NCBI RefSeq assembly: GCF_021991875.1
Contig: NZ_JAHLKR010000003.1
Location: 1-64,000, forward strand
DNA: 64,000 bases
Source of the DNA: Mycetohabitans sp. B8
GTDB taxonomy: Bacteria; Pseudomonadota; Gammaproteobacteria; Burkholderiales; Burkholderiaceae
Direction: 5' to 3'
Shown here: positions 16,456 to 25,203 of the stretch, piece after piece
Layout: every line of letters begins with the position of its first letter
Position numbering within the stretch: position 1 is the first letter of the stretch
Notes under the pieces: model-generated
Told to the model about the DNA's origin: nothing
Database searches by the model: none
What the model saw: only the letters and a program-made list of their open reading frames with translations
Made by a program: the position numbers and the translations under genes

Positions 16456-17226
16456 TCAGCCGACAAAGGCCTTCTCGACCACATAGTGGCCCGGAGCCGA
16501 ATTGCTGCCTTCGGTGAAGCCCATGCCATCGAGCAGTTGCCGTGTGTCGCGCAGCATGTGCGGGCTGCCACACAGCATGATGCGGTCATGGTTGTTCGAG
16601 AACGCCGGCACGCCGAGCCGCTCAAACAATTCGCCCGTTTCAATCAGCGCCGTGATGCGACCGCGATTCTGGAACGGCTCGCGCGTCACGGTCGGGAAAT
16701 ACATCAATTTGTCGCGGATCAGCTCGCCGATGTGCTCGTGTTGCGGCAAGTGCTCGGTGATGTACTCCTTGTACGCGAGCTCGTCGACGAAACGGCAGGT
16801 ATGCGTGAGCACGATCTTCTCATAGCGATCGTAGACATCCGGGTCCTTGATGACCGACATGAACGGAGCCAGGCCCGTGCCGGTGGACAGCAGCCACAGC
16901 GTCTTGCCGGGCAACAGGTTGTCGACTACCAGCGTGCCGGTCGGTTTCTTGCCGATGTAGACCTGATCGCCCACCTTCAGGTGCTGCAGCCGCGACGTGA
17001 GCGGACCGTCTTGCACCTTGATGCTCAAAAATTCGAGGTTTTCCTCGTAGTTCGCGCTCGCCAGGCTGTACGCGCGCAACAGTGGTTTGCCATCCACCTC
17101 CAGACCCACCATCGTGAACTGGCCATTATCGAACCGAAAGCCCGGATCGCGTGTGCAAGTGAAGCTGAACAGCGTGTCGGTCCAGTGATGCACGCTGAGA
17201 ACGGTTTGTTGAGTCAGGTTGCTCAT
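16456..17226 (-). CDS. fpr: ferredoxin-NADP reductase
   Basis: The 256-residue product is a bacterial-type flavoprotein that moves electrons between NADPH and ferredoxin or flavodoxin. The FAD motif RAYSLAS (about 51-57), the phosphate-binding GPLTSRL segment, the NADP-binding STGTGLAPF (about 114-122) and the C-terminal aromatic-poor VVEKAFVG tail match the subclass I bacterial Fpr. I start at the ATG at 17226 (MSNLTQQTV). The longer frame adds 23 residues with no family match. It stands alone, with a terminator after it. Confidence 0.92.
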   Translation of the reverse strand: MSNLTQQTVLSVHHWTDTLFSFTCTRDPGFRFDNGQFTMVGLEVDGKPLLRAYSLASANYEENLEFLSIKVQDGPLTSRLQHLKVGDQVYIGKKPTGTLVVDNLLPGKTLWLLSTGTGLAPFMSVIKDPDVYDRYEKIVLTHTCRFVDELAYKEYITEHLPQHEHIGELIRDKLMYFPTVTREPFQNRGRITALIETGELFERLGVPAFSNNHDRIMLCGSPHMLRDTRQLLDGMGFTEGSNSAPGHYVVEKAFVG

Positions 17227-17539
17227 GGTGTTTCGGTCGGTTCGATGGCCGTCGGGTCCGGCACGCGCGACGGTCTGGCTAAAAATATCGGGCAAGCGCT
17301 TATTTTACCGCGTTGCGGCTAAGTTACTCGATGTTTGAACAATAGCGCGTCGACAGACGTGACGATCGGCACGCGGTGACGGGTAGTGGGATAGTGTGCC
17401 GCATCGATCAATGCGGGTGCCGGCGTGAATTGACGTCAATTCGACGCCTTGTTCTATGTTTGCCCCAAGCCTGCCATCCTACAGTCCGAGGATATTACAT
17501 AAAAGTCGCCGCATAGGTAGTTAACAAAATAAAACAAAA
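17227..17539. other. intergenic, no gene seen
   Basis: About 310 bases upstream of fpr and downstream of the structured element. It has AT-rich patches (17495-17535). The fpr promoter must lie near 17230-17330, but no clear -35/-10 pair is seen. Confidence 0.4.
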
Positions 17540-17624
17540 GGCGGACCGGCAACCTTAAAGCAACCCTGCGTTGGCCTGAACCTGTTGGTTTAACGCACGC
17601 GCATTGCAACGTCGTGGGTCCGCC
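17540..17624 (-). terminator. long-loop structured 3' element
   Basis: GGCGGACC starts directly after the stop of the EEP gene on the minus strand and pairs with GGTCCGCC 69 bases later, which is followed by TTTTGTTTTATTTTG. The enclosed sequence has further short complementary parts (TTAAA/TTTAA, CAAC/GTTG). It could be an intrinsic terminator with a branched loop, or the 3' end of a small RNA released from the mRNA. Confidence 0.45.
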
Positions 17625-18428
17625 CTACTCTAGCCGTAGCTGCGCCATGTACGGCAAGTGGTCCGATAACCACGCGGTGCGGGGCGCGGGCTCGAGCCAT
17701 TGCACTGGCGTAACGCCCCGCACGAACATCTTGTCCAGCGCCAGTGCGGGCGAGAATGCGGGAAACGTCTTACCGGCCTCGCCCAGCGTCGAGGCCACCT
17801 CGCGCAAACCGATCTCGGCGAACAACGGCTCCGAGTCGTTCTTCCAGTCGTTGAAATCGCCGGCGAGCACCAACGGGCCGGTTGCCGCCTCGCGGGCAAT
17901 CCAATGCGCGATCCAGTTCATCTGGCGCAATCGCGACTGGCGGGTGAGCGCCAGATGGGCGCATAGCAACGTGACCGGCGTGTTGTAAAGCGTGGCGCGC
18001 GCCACCAGCAAGCCCCGCTTCTCGAAGCGGTGCGCGGATATGTCCCAACGCCCTCCCAGGTCAAGCGGATGCGGCGACAGGATTGCATTGCCGTGTCGCC
18101 ACGATGGCTTGAACACGTTTGGCCCAAGCGCCAGCTGCAAGCGCAATGCTTGCGCTATTTCGGTAGCCTGACACTGCCACACGTCGGTGAGCGCGCCCTG
18201 CAGTGGCTCGCCGAAGCCATTGCTGGCCAGCACGGGCGCGGGCATCCGACGCGCCATGGCCTCCTGCAGGAAATATACGTCGGCCGGCGTTGCCTGCATC
18301 CAGCGTTGCATTGACTGCCATGCTTGCAGGCCGAGCGGCGAGCGGCCCTTGTGCAGATTCCAACTGACGGCGACGAATTCCTTGCCGCCGGTACGCGGCA
18401 CGCTGGGCAAGATATCGTCGTGTCGCAT
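17625..18428 (-). CDS. endonuclease/exonuclease/phosphatase family protein
   Basis: The 267-residue product belongs to the EEP (DNase I-like) superfamily. The motifs in order are SWNLHKGRSP (metal-adjacent Asn, about 26-35), LQEAM (catalytic Glu), HLALTR (His), LVLAGDFNDW (Asp/Asn pair) and the ending TAWLSDHLPYMAQL (SDH with catalytic His). Relatives include nucleases and phosphodiesterases, so the substrate is open. There is no signal peptide with the chosen ATG at 18428. A longer frame upstream overlaps the next gene and is not credible. It lies downstream of the secreted-protein gene by about 35 bases, so co-transcription is likely. Confidence 0.82.
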   Translation of the reverse strand: MRHDDILPSVPRTGGKEFVAVSWNLHKGRSPLGLQAWQSMQRWMQATPADVYFLQEAMARRMPAPVLASNGFGEPLQGALTDVWQCQATEIAQALRLQLALGPNVFKPSWRHGNAILSPHPLDLGGRWDISAHRFEKRGLLVARATLYNTPVTLLCAHLALTRQSRLRQMNWIAHWIAREAATGPLVLAGDFNDWKNDSEPLFAEIGLREVASTLGEAGKTFPAFSPALALDKMFVRGVTPVQWLEPAPRTAWLSDHLPYMAQLRLE

Positions 18429-18462
18429 CGGTCGCCCCTTTTCACGCGAGTTCATCACCCGC

Positions 18463-18966
18463 TCACTGGTCCACGATGCTCGCCTGCACGCGATAGACCA
18501 GTTGCGGGGCGTGGTCCACCAGCTTCCACGATACTGTTTGCCCGGGCGGCACGACCAGGCCGGGATGGACAGCGGTGACTCGGCGCGGCTGCGGTGGCAG
18601 CGCGCAACCCTCAGCGGTCTGCGTGGCACGCGTATCCTCGAAGATCTCCTGCACGTCCAGCGACAGGACCGCGTTGCCGCCGTCAACGCGGGTCGGCGAC
18701 ACGGTCAGCGTGCGCGACAACTCGATGCTGGTCACCGGTTGGCTCTGGCAACCGAGCTCATGCACGACGCTGCGCTTATGCGTCTCTGACTTCGCTTGGC
18801 CGAGCGTGGTCGTTGCGCCAAAATGGTCGACGCTGCGTCCGTCCTGCACGACTTCGACGTCCCAGTGCACCTTCGGCGGGCCATTCTGTGCGCATGCCAC
18901 GGCGGCGACCGAGGCCAGTAGCACGCCGGTGGCGAGTGTACAAAGGACATTCGAGAGGCTTGTCAT
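18463..18966 (-). CDS. secreted protein of unknown function
   Basis: This 167-residue product has a clear signal peptide (about residues 1-26, ending VAAVACAQ), followed by a soluble domain rich in beta strands with two cysteines in the mature part (GCQSQP and EGCALP) that could form a disulfide. It is probably periplasmic. I do not recognise the family. I chose the ATG at 18966 because it begins the signal peptide. Upstream extension adds a non-hydrophobic tract. It probably shares a transcript with the EEP gene. Confidence 0.65.
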   Translation of the reverse strand: MTSLSNVLCTLATGVLLASVAAVACAQNGPPKVHWDVEVVQDGRSVDHFGATTTLGQAKSETHKRSVVHELGCQSQPVTSIELSRTLTVSPTRVDGGNAVLSLDVQEIFEDTRATQTAEGCALPPQPRRVTAVHPGLVVPPGQTVSWKLVDHAPQLVYRVQASIVDQ

Positions 18967-19184
18967 AAGGGATTCCGACCTGGCTCGCCGCGATGGGTTC
19001 ATGCCCCGCACGGCGGTCCAGTTCTGCATGCACGAAACGATCATGATAACGGGATTTGGCCACGCGCGCGGGCACGACGCAGCGTTGGCAGCAACGCCGC
19101 GCGACTGCTAGCTTGCACAACTTATCGACGCCGATACACTGAATTGGCGCCGCGCGGGGCGGCATGGCAGCAAAGGAGGTGAAT

Positions 19185-20162
19185 ATGACGACCGCAATGG
19201 TCAAGCAGGAAATCGCGGTGGCGGCTTTCAAGCCGATCTATGACTTAAGTCAGATCGAGACGGCCTTGCATGACTTGTCCGATGGCGCCAGTGAGGCGTT
19301 GCGAAGCACATACGAGAAAATGCTGAAGGTCGGCGCGTTGCGCTTTTGCGTCAAGCCCAACCGGTTGCCGTCGATCGACGCGCTCGTTGACGAGTCCCCG
19401 AACTTTAGCGAGCCGCTGGAGGATGTGCGCAAACAGATCGCGCTGGTGGCCGAGACCGACGATAGGCTCGAGTTGATGCCCATGTTGCTGCTGGGCGAAC
19501 CCGGCATCGGCAAGACGCATTTTGCCCGGCAACTTGCGCGTCTGATCGGCACCGGCTATCACTATGTCGCGATGAGCTCGCTCACCGCGGGCTGGATCCT
19601 GTCCGGGGCGTCGTCGCAGTGGAAGAACGCCAAGCCGGGTAAGATCTTCGACGCGCTGGTCAACGGCGCCTATGCGAACCCACTGGTGCTGGTCGACGAA
19701 ATCGACAAGGCTGGCGGCGATGCGCAATACGATCCACTCGGCGCGTTGTATGCACTGCTCGAGCACGACACCGCGCAGTCGTTCATCGACGAGTTCGCCG
19801 AAGTGCCCATCGATGCATCCAGTGTTCTTTGGATCGCGACGGCCAACGACGTGCACCGCATCCCGGAACCGATCCTGAACCGGATGAACGTCTACGAGAT
19901 CCCGGCGCCGGATCGCGATGGCGCGCGCCGTATTGCCCAGTTGATCTACTCAGAGATTCGCGAATCGCACGCATGGGGCGCGCGTTTTCCGCAAACGCTC
20001 GACGAGGCGCCGCTGGACGTGCTGTCGACCTTGTCGCCGCGCGCGATGCGGCGCGCCATCGTACATGGCTTCGGCAATGCGCGGCTGGCGGGACGCGACG
20101 CGGTGAGCGCGCACGATGTGGTACTCGATCGCCAAGCGCGTAGACGCTCGATCGGGTTCTGA
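19185..20162 (+). CDS. Lon-like AAA+ ATPase without protease domain
   Basis: The 325-residue product is an AAA+ ATPase: Walker A GEPGIGKT (104-111), Walker B LVLVDEID (167-174), sensor 1 IATAND (217-222) and a conserved arginine at 233. The segment before Walker B resembles the ATPase module of Lon, but there is no Lon N domain and no serine-lysine protease domain. The N-terminal 80 residues are helical. It may remodel protein complexes, but no partner is evident: the neighbours are a secreted protein and a methyltransferase, both on the other strand. The ATG at 19185 follows a perfect AAAGGAGGTGA Shine-Dalgarno sequence, which implies strong initiation. An upstream ATG at 19164 lacks one. 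Confidence 0.8.
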   Translation: MTTAMVKQEIAVAAFKPIYDLSQIETALHDLSDGASEALRSTYEKMLKVGALRFCVKPNRLPSIDALVDESPNFSEPLEDVRKQIALVAETDDRLELMPMLLLGEPGIGKTHFARQLARLIGTGYHYVAMSSLTAGWILSGASSQWKNAKPGKIFDALVNGAYANPLVLVDEIDKAGGDAQYDPLGALYALLEHDTAQSFIDEFAEVPIDASSVLWIATANDVHRIPEPILNRMNVYEIPAPDRDGARRIAQLIYSEIRESHAWGARFPQTLDEAPLDVLSTLSPRAMRRAIVHGFGNARLAGRDAVSAHDVVLDRQARRRSIGF

Positions 20163-20249
20163 CGCCGTCCGGGCCGCGCGCGCTGTGGATCGCGGTGGCA
20201 ATGAAGGGGGTCAGCCGCCAACGGAACATCGACAGGCCAGCCTCATGAG

Positions 20250-21440
20250 TCACAGCATGTGCGAACGGTCGCCGCGCTCAAACGCGCCGGGTGCGGCATC
20301 CAAACCGCGGCAAAACGCGATCACCTTGAACAGCTCGCCCATCTCCGCCTCGGACAGCAGTTTCTGTACCGCATTGGCCGCGGGCAGGAAGCGAGCCGGG
20401 TCGGCCGGGTCCAGTTGCGCAAGCGAGTCCGTGATGCCTGCGTTCATCAGAAAGCGCGCTTGCGACGTATATCCGAGCCAATGCGCGCCTGCGTCGTGGG
20501 CAGCCTGCCCGATGGCGCTGAACTGCACATGCGCGGTGATGTCCTGCAAGCCGGGGTAGAGGAACGGGTCGCCGTGTGCGCGGTGCCGGTAGTGGCACAT
20601 CAACGTGCCTTCCGTGCGCTGTGGATGGTAATACTCAGCGGCCGGGAAACCATAGTCGACGAACAACGCGGCGCCGCGGTCAAGCACCGAGCACACGGTG
20701 CGCACGAACGCGGCGGCCGCCTCGTGTGTCTCGGTCACGTAGTCGTGCCGGCCAGGAACGCACGCGAGTGCGGCCGGCACAGCGGCGGCCGCCAGTGGCC
20801 GATCGGCAAACACGAAGCGGCTCGCATCCGCCACAGCGACGCCGCGTTCATGCCACAGGCCGTCCTGCCGCGCAAACAGACGCACCGGCATGGCGTCCAG
20901 CACTTCGTTGCCGACGATTACGCCCTCCACGCGCTCGGGCAGCGTATCGACCCACTGGACGCAGGAGGCGAACTGCGGTGCAGTTTCCGCAATGCACTCA
21001 CGCTGGCGCGCGCGCAACTCGCCAGACAATTCTACGATCGTGTAGCGCGCGCACCCGACACCCAGCGCATCCAGCGTGCGCAGCAGTCCGGCGGCGAACT
21101 TGCCCGTCCCCGCCCCGAATTCGACCACGTGGCGTGTGCCGGTGGCACCGAGTAGCTCGGCCACCGGCTTGGCGAACGTCTGCGCAAATAGCGGCGAGAG
21201 TTCCGGCGCGGTGATGAAGTCGCTCCCGTCGTCGGGACCGCGGCCGAACTTGACTAGACCACCGCTGTAGTAGCCTAGGCCCGGCGTATAAAGCGCGAGT
21301 TCCATGTACCGGTCGAATGGCAGCCAGCCTCCAGCCGCAGCGATTTGCCCGGCAATATGCTGCACTAACGTGCGAACGTGGGCGAGCTCGGTATCGCCAG
21401 GAACGGGTAAACTATCGGGCTGCGTTGAATTCGGCTTCAT
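20250..21440 (-). CDS. MidA-type SAM-dependent methyltransferase
   Basis: The 396-residue product belongs to the COG1565 / NDUFAF7 (MidA) family. Motifs include YYSGGLVKFGR and GSDFITAPELSPLF (typical of the family), then the SAM-binding EFGAGTGKFA (about 106-115). In mitochondria, the homologue dimethylates an arginine of complex I subunit NDUFS2. The bacterial role is uncertain. It starts 13 bases from the divergent FolM-like gene, so the two promoters overlap or are very short. The arrangement beside pterin genes is common in Burkholderia. Confidence 0.85.
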   Translation of the reverse strand: MKPNSTQPDSLPVPGDTELAHVRTLVQHIAGQIAAAGGWLPFDRYMELALYTPGLGYYSGGLVKFGRGPDDGSDFITAPELSPLFAQTFAKPVAELLGATGTRHVVEFGAGTGKFAAGLLRTLDALGVGCARYTIVELSGELRARQRECIAETAPQFASCVQWVDTLPERVEGVIVGNEVLDAMPVRLFARQDGLWHERGVAVADASRFVFADRPLAAAAVPAALACVPGRHDYVTETHEAAAAFVRTVCSVLDRGAALFVDYGFPAAEYYHPQRTEGTLMCHYRHRAHGDPFLYPGLQDITAHVQFSAIGQAAHDAGAHWLGYTSQARFLMNAGITDSLAQLDPADPARFLPAANAVQKLLSEAEMGELFKVIAFCRGLDAAPGAFERGDRSHML

Positions 21441-21453
21441 TCCGGCATTGTAA

Positions 21454-22287
21454 ATGAGCGACCCGTCGTGCGCCGGTCAGCATCCGGCTTTCTCCTCTTG
21501 CGCGCCGCCCGTGCGCCGTGTCGCACTGGTGACCGGCGCGGCACGGCGCATCGGCCGTGCACTGGCGCTCGGCATGGCCGCGCGGGGCTGGGACATTGCG
21601 CTCCACTACCATACGTCCGAGACCGACGCGCAGTCGCTGACTGCCGACATCCAGGCGCTGGGCCGGCGTGCTGTTGCGTTGCGCGCCGATCTGGCCGACG
21701 AGGCGCAAGTGCGGCGCCTGGTGCCTGATAGTATCGCTGCGCTCGGACGCATCGAATGCGTGGTGAACAACGCGTCGCTGTTTGACGAGGATACGGCAGC
21801 CACGTTCGGATACGACACGTTGTTGAACATGACGGCGATTAATGTCGGCGCGCCGCTGGCGCTAGCGCGGGCGCTGCACGAATCGATTCCGGAGGCGGCG
21901 CGCGAAGACGAGATGTTGCGCGGCTCGGTCATCAACGTGCTCGACCAGAAGCTGTACAACATGAATCCGGACTATCTGTCCTATACGTTGACGAAAGCCG
22001 CGCTGCAGGCGGCCACCGTGGCGCTGGCCCAGGCGCTCGCGCCGAAGCTGCGAGTCGTGGCCGTCGCGCCCGGACTCACGCTGCGCTCCGGTAGCCAGAC
22101 CGATGAAAGCTTTGTCGACGCGCACCGGCGCACACCGCTTGGACGCGCATCGACGCCGGCCGACGTGGTCGATGCGGTGTGCTACCTGGCTGACGCACGC
22201 GGTGTAACGGGTGCGACGCTGCTGGTCGATGGCGGCCAGCACCTCGTGCCGTCGCCGCGCGACGTGATGTTTATGACGGGTGCGTGA
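21454..22287 (+). CDS. SDR oxidoreductase, FolM/pteridine reductase-like
   Basis: The 277-residue product is a short-chain dehydrogenase. The cofactor loop is VTGAARRIGRALA (about 26-38), followed by NNAS (about 106-109), and the active-site Tyr-Lys is in YLSYTLTKAAL. The ARRIGR loop and the neighbouring folB suggest dihydromonapterin/pteridine reductase activity (FolM type), where an arginine-rich loop selects NADPH. That is inferred from context. It leads the run folM-like, folB, ttcA, glmU, glmS. The first 20 residues look like an unstructured extension, so the true start could be slightly downstream. Confidence 0.78.
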   Translation: MSDPSCAGQHPAFSSCAPPVRRVALVTGAARRIGRALALGMAARGWDIALHYHTSETDAQSLTADIQALGRRAVALRADLADEAQVRRLVPDSIAALGRIECVVNNASLFDEDTAATFGYDTLLNMTAINVGAPLALARALHESIPEAAREDEMLRGSVINVLDQKLYNMNPDYLSYTLTKAALQAATVALAQALAPKLRVVAVAPGLTLRSGSQTDESFVDAHRRTPLGRASTPADVVDAVCYLADARGVTGATLLVDGGQHLVPSPRDVMFMTGA

Positions 22288-22363
22288 GCGTGATGCGTGC
22301 GTGCCTACTGCCGGGCCGGACCGTGCGACGCGGCCACCGCCCCCACTTTTGACTGGATCGCCC

Positions 22364-22759
22364 ATGCTCTCCGCCCTTTCGCACCCCAGCCTCGCAAACT
22401 GTCGGCGCCTGTTCCTGCGCAACTACGAAATTTCCATCAACATTGGCGTGCATGATTTCGAGAAACGCGCCGAGCAGCGCGTCATCGTCAACATCGACCT
22501 GTTCGTGCCGCTGGCCGAGTCGACACCGCGTGCCGACAAGCTGGCCGAAGTCGTTGACTACGATTTCATGCGTTCGACGATTGCCCAACGGGTCTCGCGC
22601 GGACACGTCCATCTACAAGAAACGTTGTGCGATGACGTGGCTGCTGCGATGCTGGCGCACCCGAAAGTGAGGGCGGTGCGCGTGTCGACCGAGAAGCCGG
22701 ACGTGTACCCCGACTGCGAGTCGGTGGGCGTCGAAGTCATTCGTATCAAGGAAGCCTGA
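22364..22759 (+). CDS. folB: dihydroneopterin aldolase
   Basis: The 131-residue product converts 7,8-dihydroneopterin to 6-hydroxymethyl-dihydropterin in folate synthesis. Signatures: [19 protein letters not shown] (the conserved IGV/HDFE glutamate), a DYDFMRSTI substrate segment, and [12 protein letters not shown], where the glutamate binds the pterin and is followed in the barrel by the family's lysine (EKPDVYPD). ATG at 22364 gives the usual length plus a short extension. It overlaps no neighbour and sits two bases before ttcA. Confidence 0.9.
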   Translation: MLSALSHPSLANCRRLFLRNYEISINIGVHDFEKRAEQRVIVNIDLFVPLAESTPRADKLAEVVDYDFMRSTIAQRVSRGHVHLQETLCDDVAAAMLAHPKVRAVRVSTEKPDVYPDCESVGVEVIRIKEA

Positions 22760-22760
22760 C

Positions 22761-23684
22761 ATGAATGCACCCGAGAACGCCGTGCGGGCCTTGACCTGTT
22801 GCGAACAGAAACAGGCCTACGAAAACAACAAACTATTTAAGCGGCTGGCCCGACAGGTTGGCCAAGCCATTGCCGACTACAATATGATCGAGGCCGGCGA
22901 CAAGGTGATGGTCTGCGTGTCCGGCGGCAAGGACAGCTATGCGTTGCTGGACATCGTGCTGCGGCTGCGCGAGCGCGCGCCGATCGATTTCGACATTATC
23001 GCGGTCAACTTGGACCAGAAGCAGCCCGGGTTTCCTGCCCATGTGCTGCCCGAGTATCTCACGGCACGCGGCGTGCCGTTCCATATCGAAAATCAGGACA
23101 CGTACAGCATCGTCAAGCGCCTCGTGCCCGAGGGTAAGACGACGTGCTCGCTGTGCTCGCGGCTGCGACGCGGCATCCTATACCGTGTTGCGGGTGAGTT
23201 GGGCGCGACCAAGATCGCGCTTGGCCACCACCGCGACGACATCCTGCAGACCGTGCTGCTGAACATGTTTTACGGCGGCAAACTCAAGGGCATGCCGCCG
23301 AAGCTGCAGTCCGACGATGGCAAGCATATCGTGATCCGGCCGCTCGCCTATGTGAAGGAGCATGATCTGGAGAAATATGCGCAATGGCGTGAATTTCCGA
23401 TCATTCCGTGCAATCTGTGCGGCAGCCAACCGAACCTGAAGCGTGCCGAGATGAAGTCGTTGCTGCAGGAATGGGACAAGCGCTTCCCCGGGCGGGTGAA
23501 CAACATGTTCAGTGCATTGGCCGACGTCGTGCCATCGCACCTGATGGATCATCGGCTTTTTCCGTTCGCCGGGCTGCACGCCACAGGCGTGGCCGATCCG
23601 CATGGCGATATCGCGTTCGATGACGAACCCTGTGCCACGCCCGACAGCGGCACCGTGCCGATCGTGCCATTCGACGCACTATGA
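22761..23684 (+). CDS. ttcA: tRNA 2-thiocytidine synthetase TtcA
   Basis: The 307-residue protein thiolates cytidine 32 in certain tRNAs, using ATP and an iron-sulfur cluster. The PP-loop SGGKDS spans 54-59. The cluster cysteines are present: CSLC (C129, C132) and CNLC (C217, C220). Length and pattern match the E. coli enzyme (311). It begins one base after folB, implying co-transcription. No damage is seen. Confidence 0.94.
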   Translation: MNAPENAVRALTCCEQKQAYENNKLFKRLARQVGQAIADYNMIEAGDKVMVCVSGGKDSYALLDIVLRLRERAPIDFDIIAVNLDQKQPGFPAHVLPEYLTARGVPFHIENQDTYSIVKRLVPEGKTTCSLCSRLRRGILYRVAGELGATKIALGHHRDDILQTVLLNMFYGGKLKGMPPKLQSDDGKHIVIRPLAYVKEHDLEKYAQWREFPIIPCNLCGSQPNLKRAEMKSLLQEWDKRFPGRVNNMFSALADVVPSHLMDHRLFPFAGLHATGVADPHGDIAFDDEPCATPDSGTVPIVPFDAL

Positions 23685-23781
23685 AGCCGCGACGCCGGCG
23701 CGCCGTGTGTGGGTTGCATGACGGAATGCAGCAAGCCCGATGCTAAAATCGGCCCTTCGAGACTCGTTGGACGTTGACGCC

Positions 23782-25143
23782 GTGAATATCGTCATTCTTG
23801 CAGCCGGCATGGGCAAGCGCATGCATTCCGCGCGGCCAAAGGTGCTGCATTCACTGGCGGGTCGGCCATTGCTGTCCCATGTCATCGACACAGCACGTGC
23901 GCTGGCGCCGAGCCGGCTCGTCGTGGTGGTCGGTCATGGCGCCCAGGCCGTGCGCGAGGCCGTCGCCGCACCCGATATCCAGTTTGCGCTGCAGGCCGAG
24001 CAACGGGGTACCGGTCACGCGGTACAACAGGCGCTGCCGTTCATCGATCCGGCACTGCCCACGCTAGTGCTGTACGGCGACGTGCCGCTCACGCGCGCCT
24101 CGACGCTGCGGCGGCTGGTCAACGCGGCGGCCAACGGCCGCTATGGGGTGTTGACCGTCACGCTGGACGACCCGCACGGTTATGGTCGCATCGTGCGTGA
24201 TGGCGCCGGGCGCATCACACGGATCATCGAGCAAAAGGATGCCGACCCGTGGCAACGGGAAATCTGCGAGATCAACACTGGCATTGTCATCTCGCCGAGC
24301 GGTCGACTCGACGCGTGGCTGAACTCGTTGACCAACGACAACGCGCAGCGCGAGTTTTATCTGACCGATGTCGTCGAACGCGCGATCGAAGACGGTGTCG
24401 AGGTCGTCGGGGCACAGCCGGACGACGTATGGGAGACGCTCGGCGTGAACAGCAAGCGTCAATTAGCTGACCTGGAGCGCGTCTACCAGCGCAACGAGGC
24501 ACTACGACTGCTAGACGCTGGCGTCACGTTGACCGATCCGTCGCGCATCGACGTGCGCGGCACGCTGGAGTGCGGCGCTGAGGTGTCGATCGACATCAAC
24601 TGCGTGTTCGAAGGACGCGTCGTACTGGGTGACCACGTCAGCATCGGGCCGAACTGCGTGATCCGCGAGGCGACGATCGCCGCGGGCACGCGTGTGGACG
24701 CGTTCACGCATGTCGACGGCGCACGCGTGGGCGAGAACGTCGTGCTCGGCCCCTATGCGCGGCTGCGTCCCGGGACCGTGCTGTCCCACAACGCGCATGT
24801 GGGCAACTTCGTTGAGGTCAAGAACGCGGTGCTCGGGCATGGCGCGAAGGCTAACCATTTGAGCTATATCGGCGACGCCGACGTCGGGGCGCGCGTCAAC
24901 ATCGGCGCCGGGACGATCACCTGCAACTATGACGGCGCGAACAAGCATCGCACCATGATCGGCGATGACGTATTCGTTGGCTCCGACACGCAGCTTGTCG
25001 CACCGGTCGCCGTGGGTTCGGGGGCGACGATCGCAGCCGGCACCACCATTTGGCGCGACGTGCCCGCCGGGGCGTTGGCGTTAAACGAGAAAACGCAGGT
25101 CGCGAAGCCAGAGTACGCGCGAGCGGCCAAGAAAAAAGCCTGA
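23782..25143 (+). CDS. glmU: bifunctional GlmU uridyltransferase/acetyltransferase
   Basis: The 453-residue protein makes UDP-GlcNAc: the C-terminal half acetylates glucosamine-1-phosphate, the N-terminal half uridylylates it. The nucleotide loop [15 protein letters not shown] (6-20) is intact, and the left-handed beta-helix hexapeptide repeats start near residue 265 and contain the acetyl-CoA site ([17 protein letters not shown]). I chose GTG at 23782, giving the family's MNIVILAAG start. An upstream ATG at 23740 overlaps a -10-like TAAAAT and would add 14 odd residues. glmS follows 60 bases downstream, so the UDP-GlcNAc route is grouped. Confidence 0.94.
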   Translation: MNIVILAAGMGKRMHSARPKVLHSLAGRPLLSHVIDTARALAPSRLVVVVGHGAQAVREAVAAPDIQFALQAEQRGTGHAVQQALPFIDPALPTLVLYGDVPLTRASTLRRLVNAAANGRYGVLTVTLDDPHGYGRIVRDGAGRITRIIEQKDADPWQREICEINTGIVISPSGRLDAWLNSLTNDNAQREFYLTDVVERAIEDGVEVVGAQPDDVWETLGVNSKRQLADLERVYQRNEALRLLDAGVTLTDPSRIDVRGTLECGAEVSIDINCVFEGRVVLGDHVSIGPNCVIREATIAAGTRVDAFTHVDGARVGENVVLGPYARLRPGTVLSHNAHVGNFVEVKNAVLGHGAKANHLSYIGDADVGARVNIGAGTITCNYDGANKHRTMIGDDVFVGSDTQLVAPVAVGSGATIAAGTTIWRDVPAGALALNEKTQVAKPEYARAAKKKA

Positions 25144-25203
25144 ATGCATGGCGCCCGATGAGGCGGCCCGGCGATCATCCTCCATTTTCCACGGACAAAC
25201 ATC

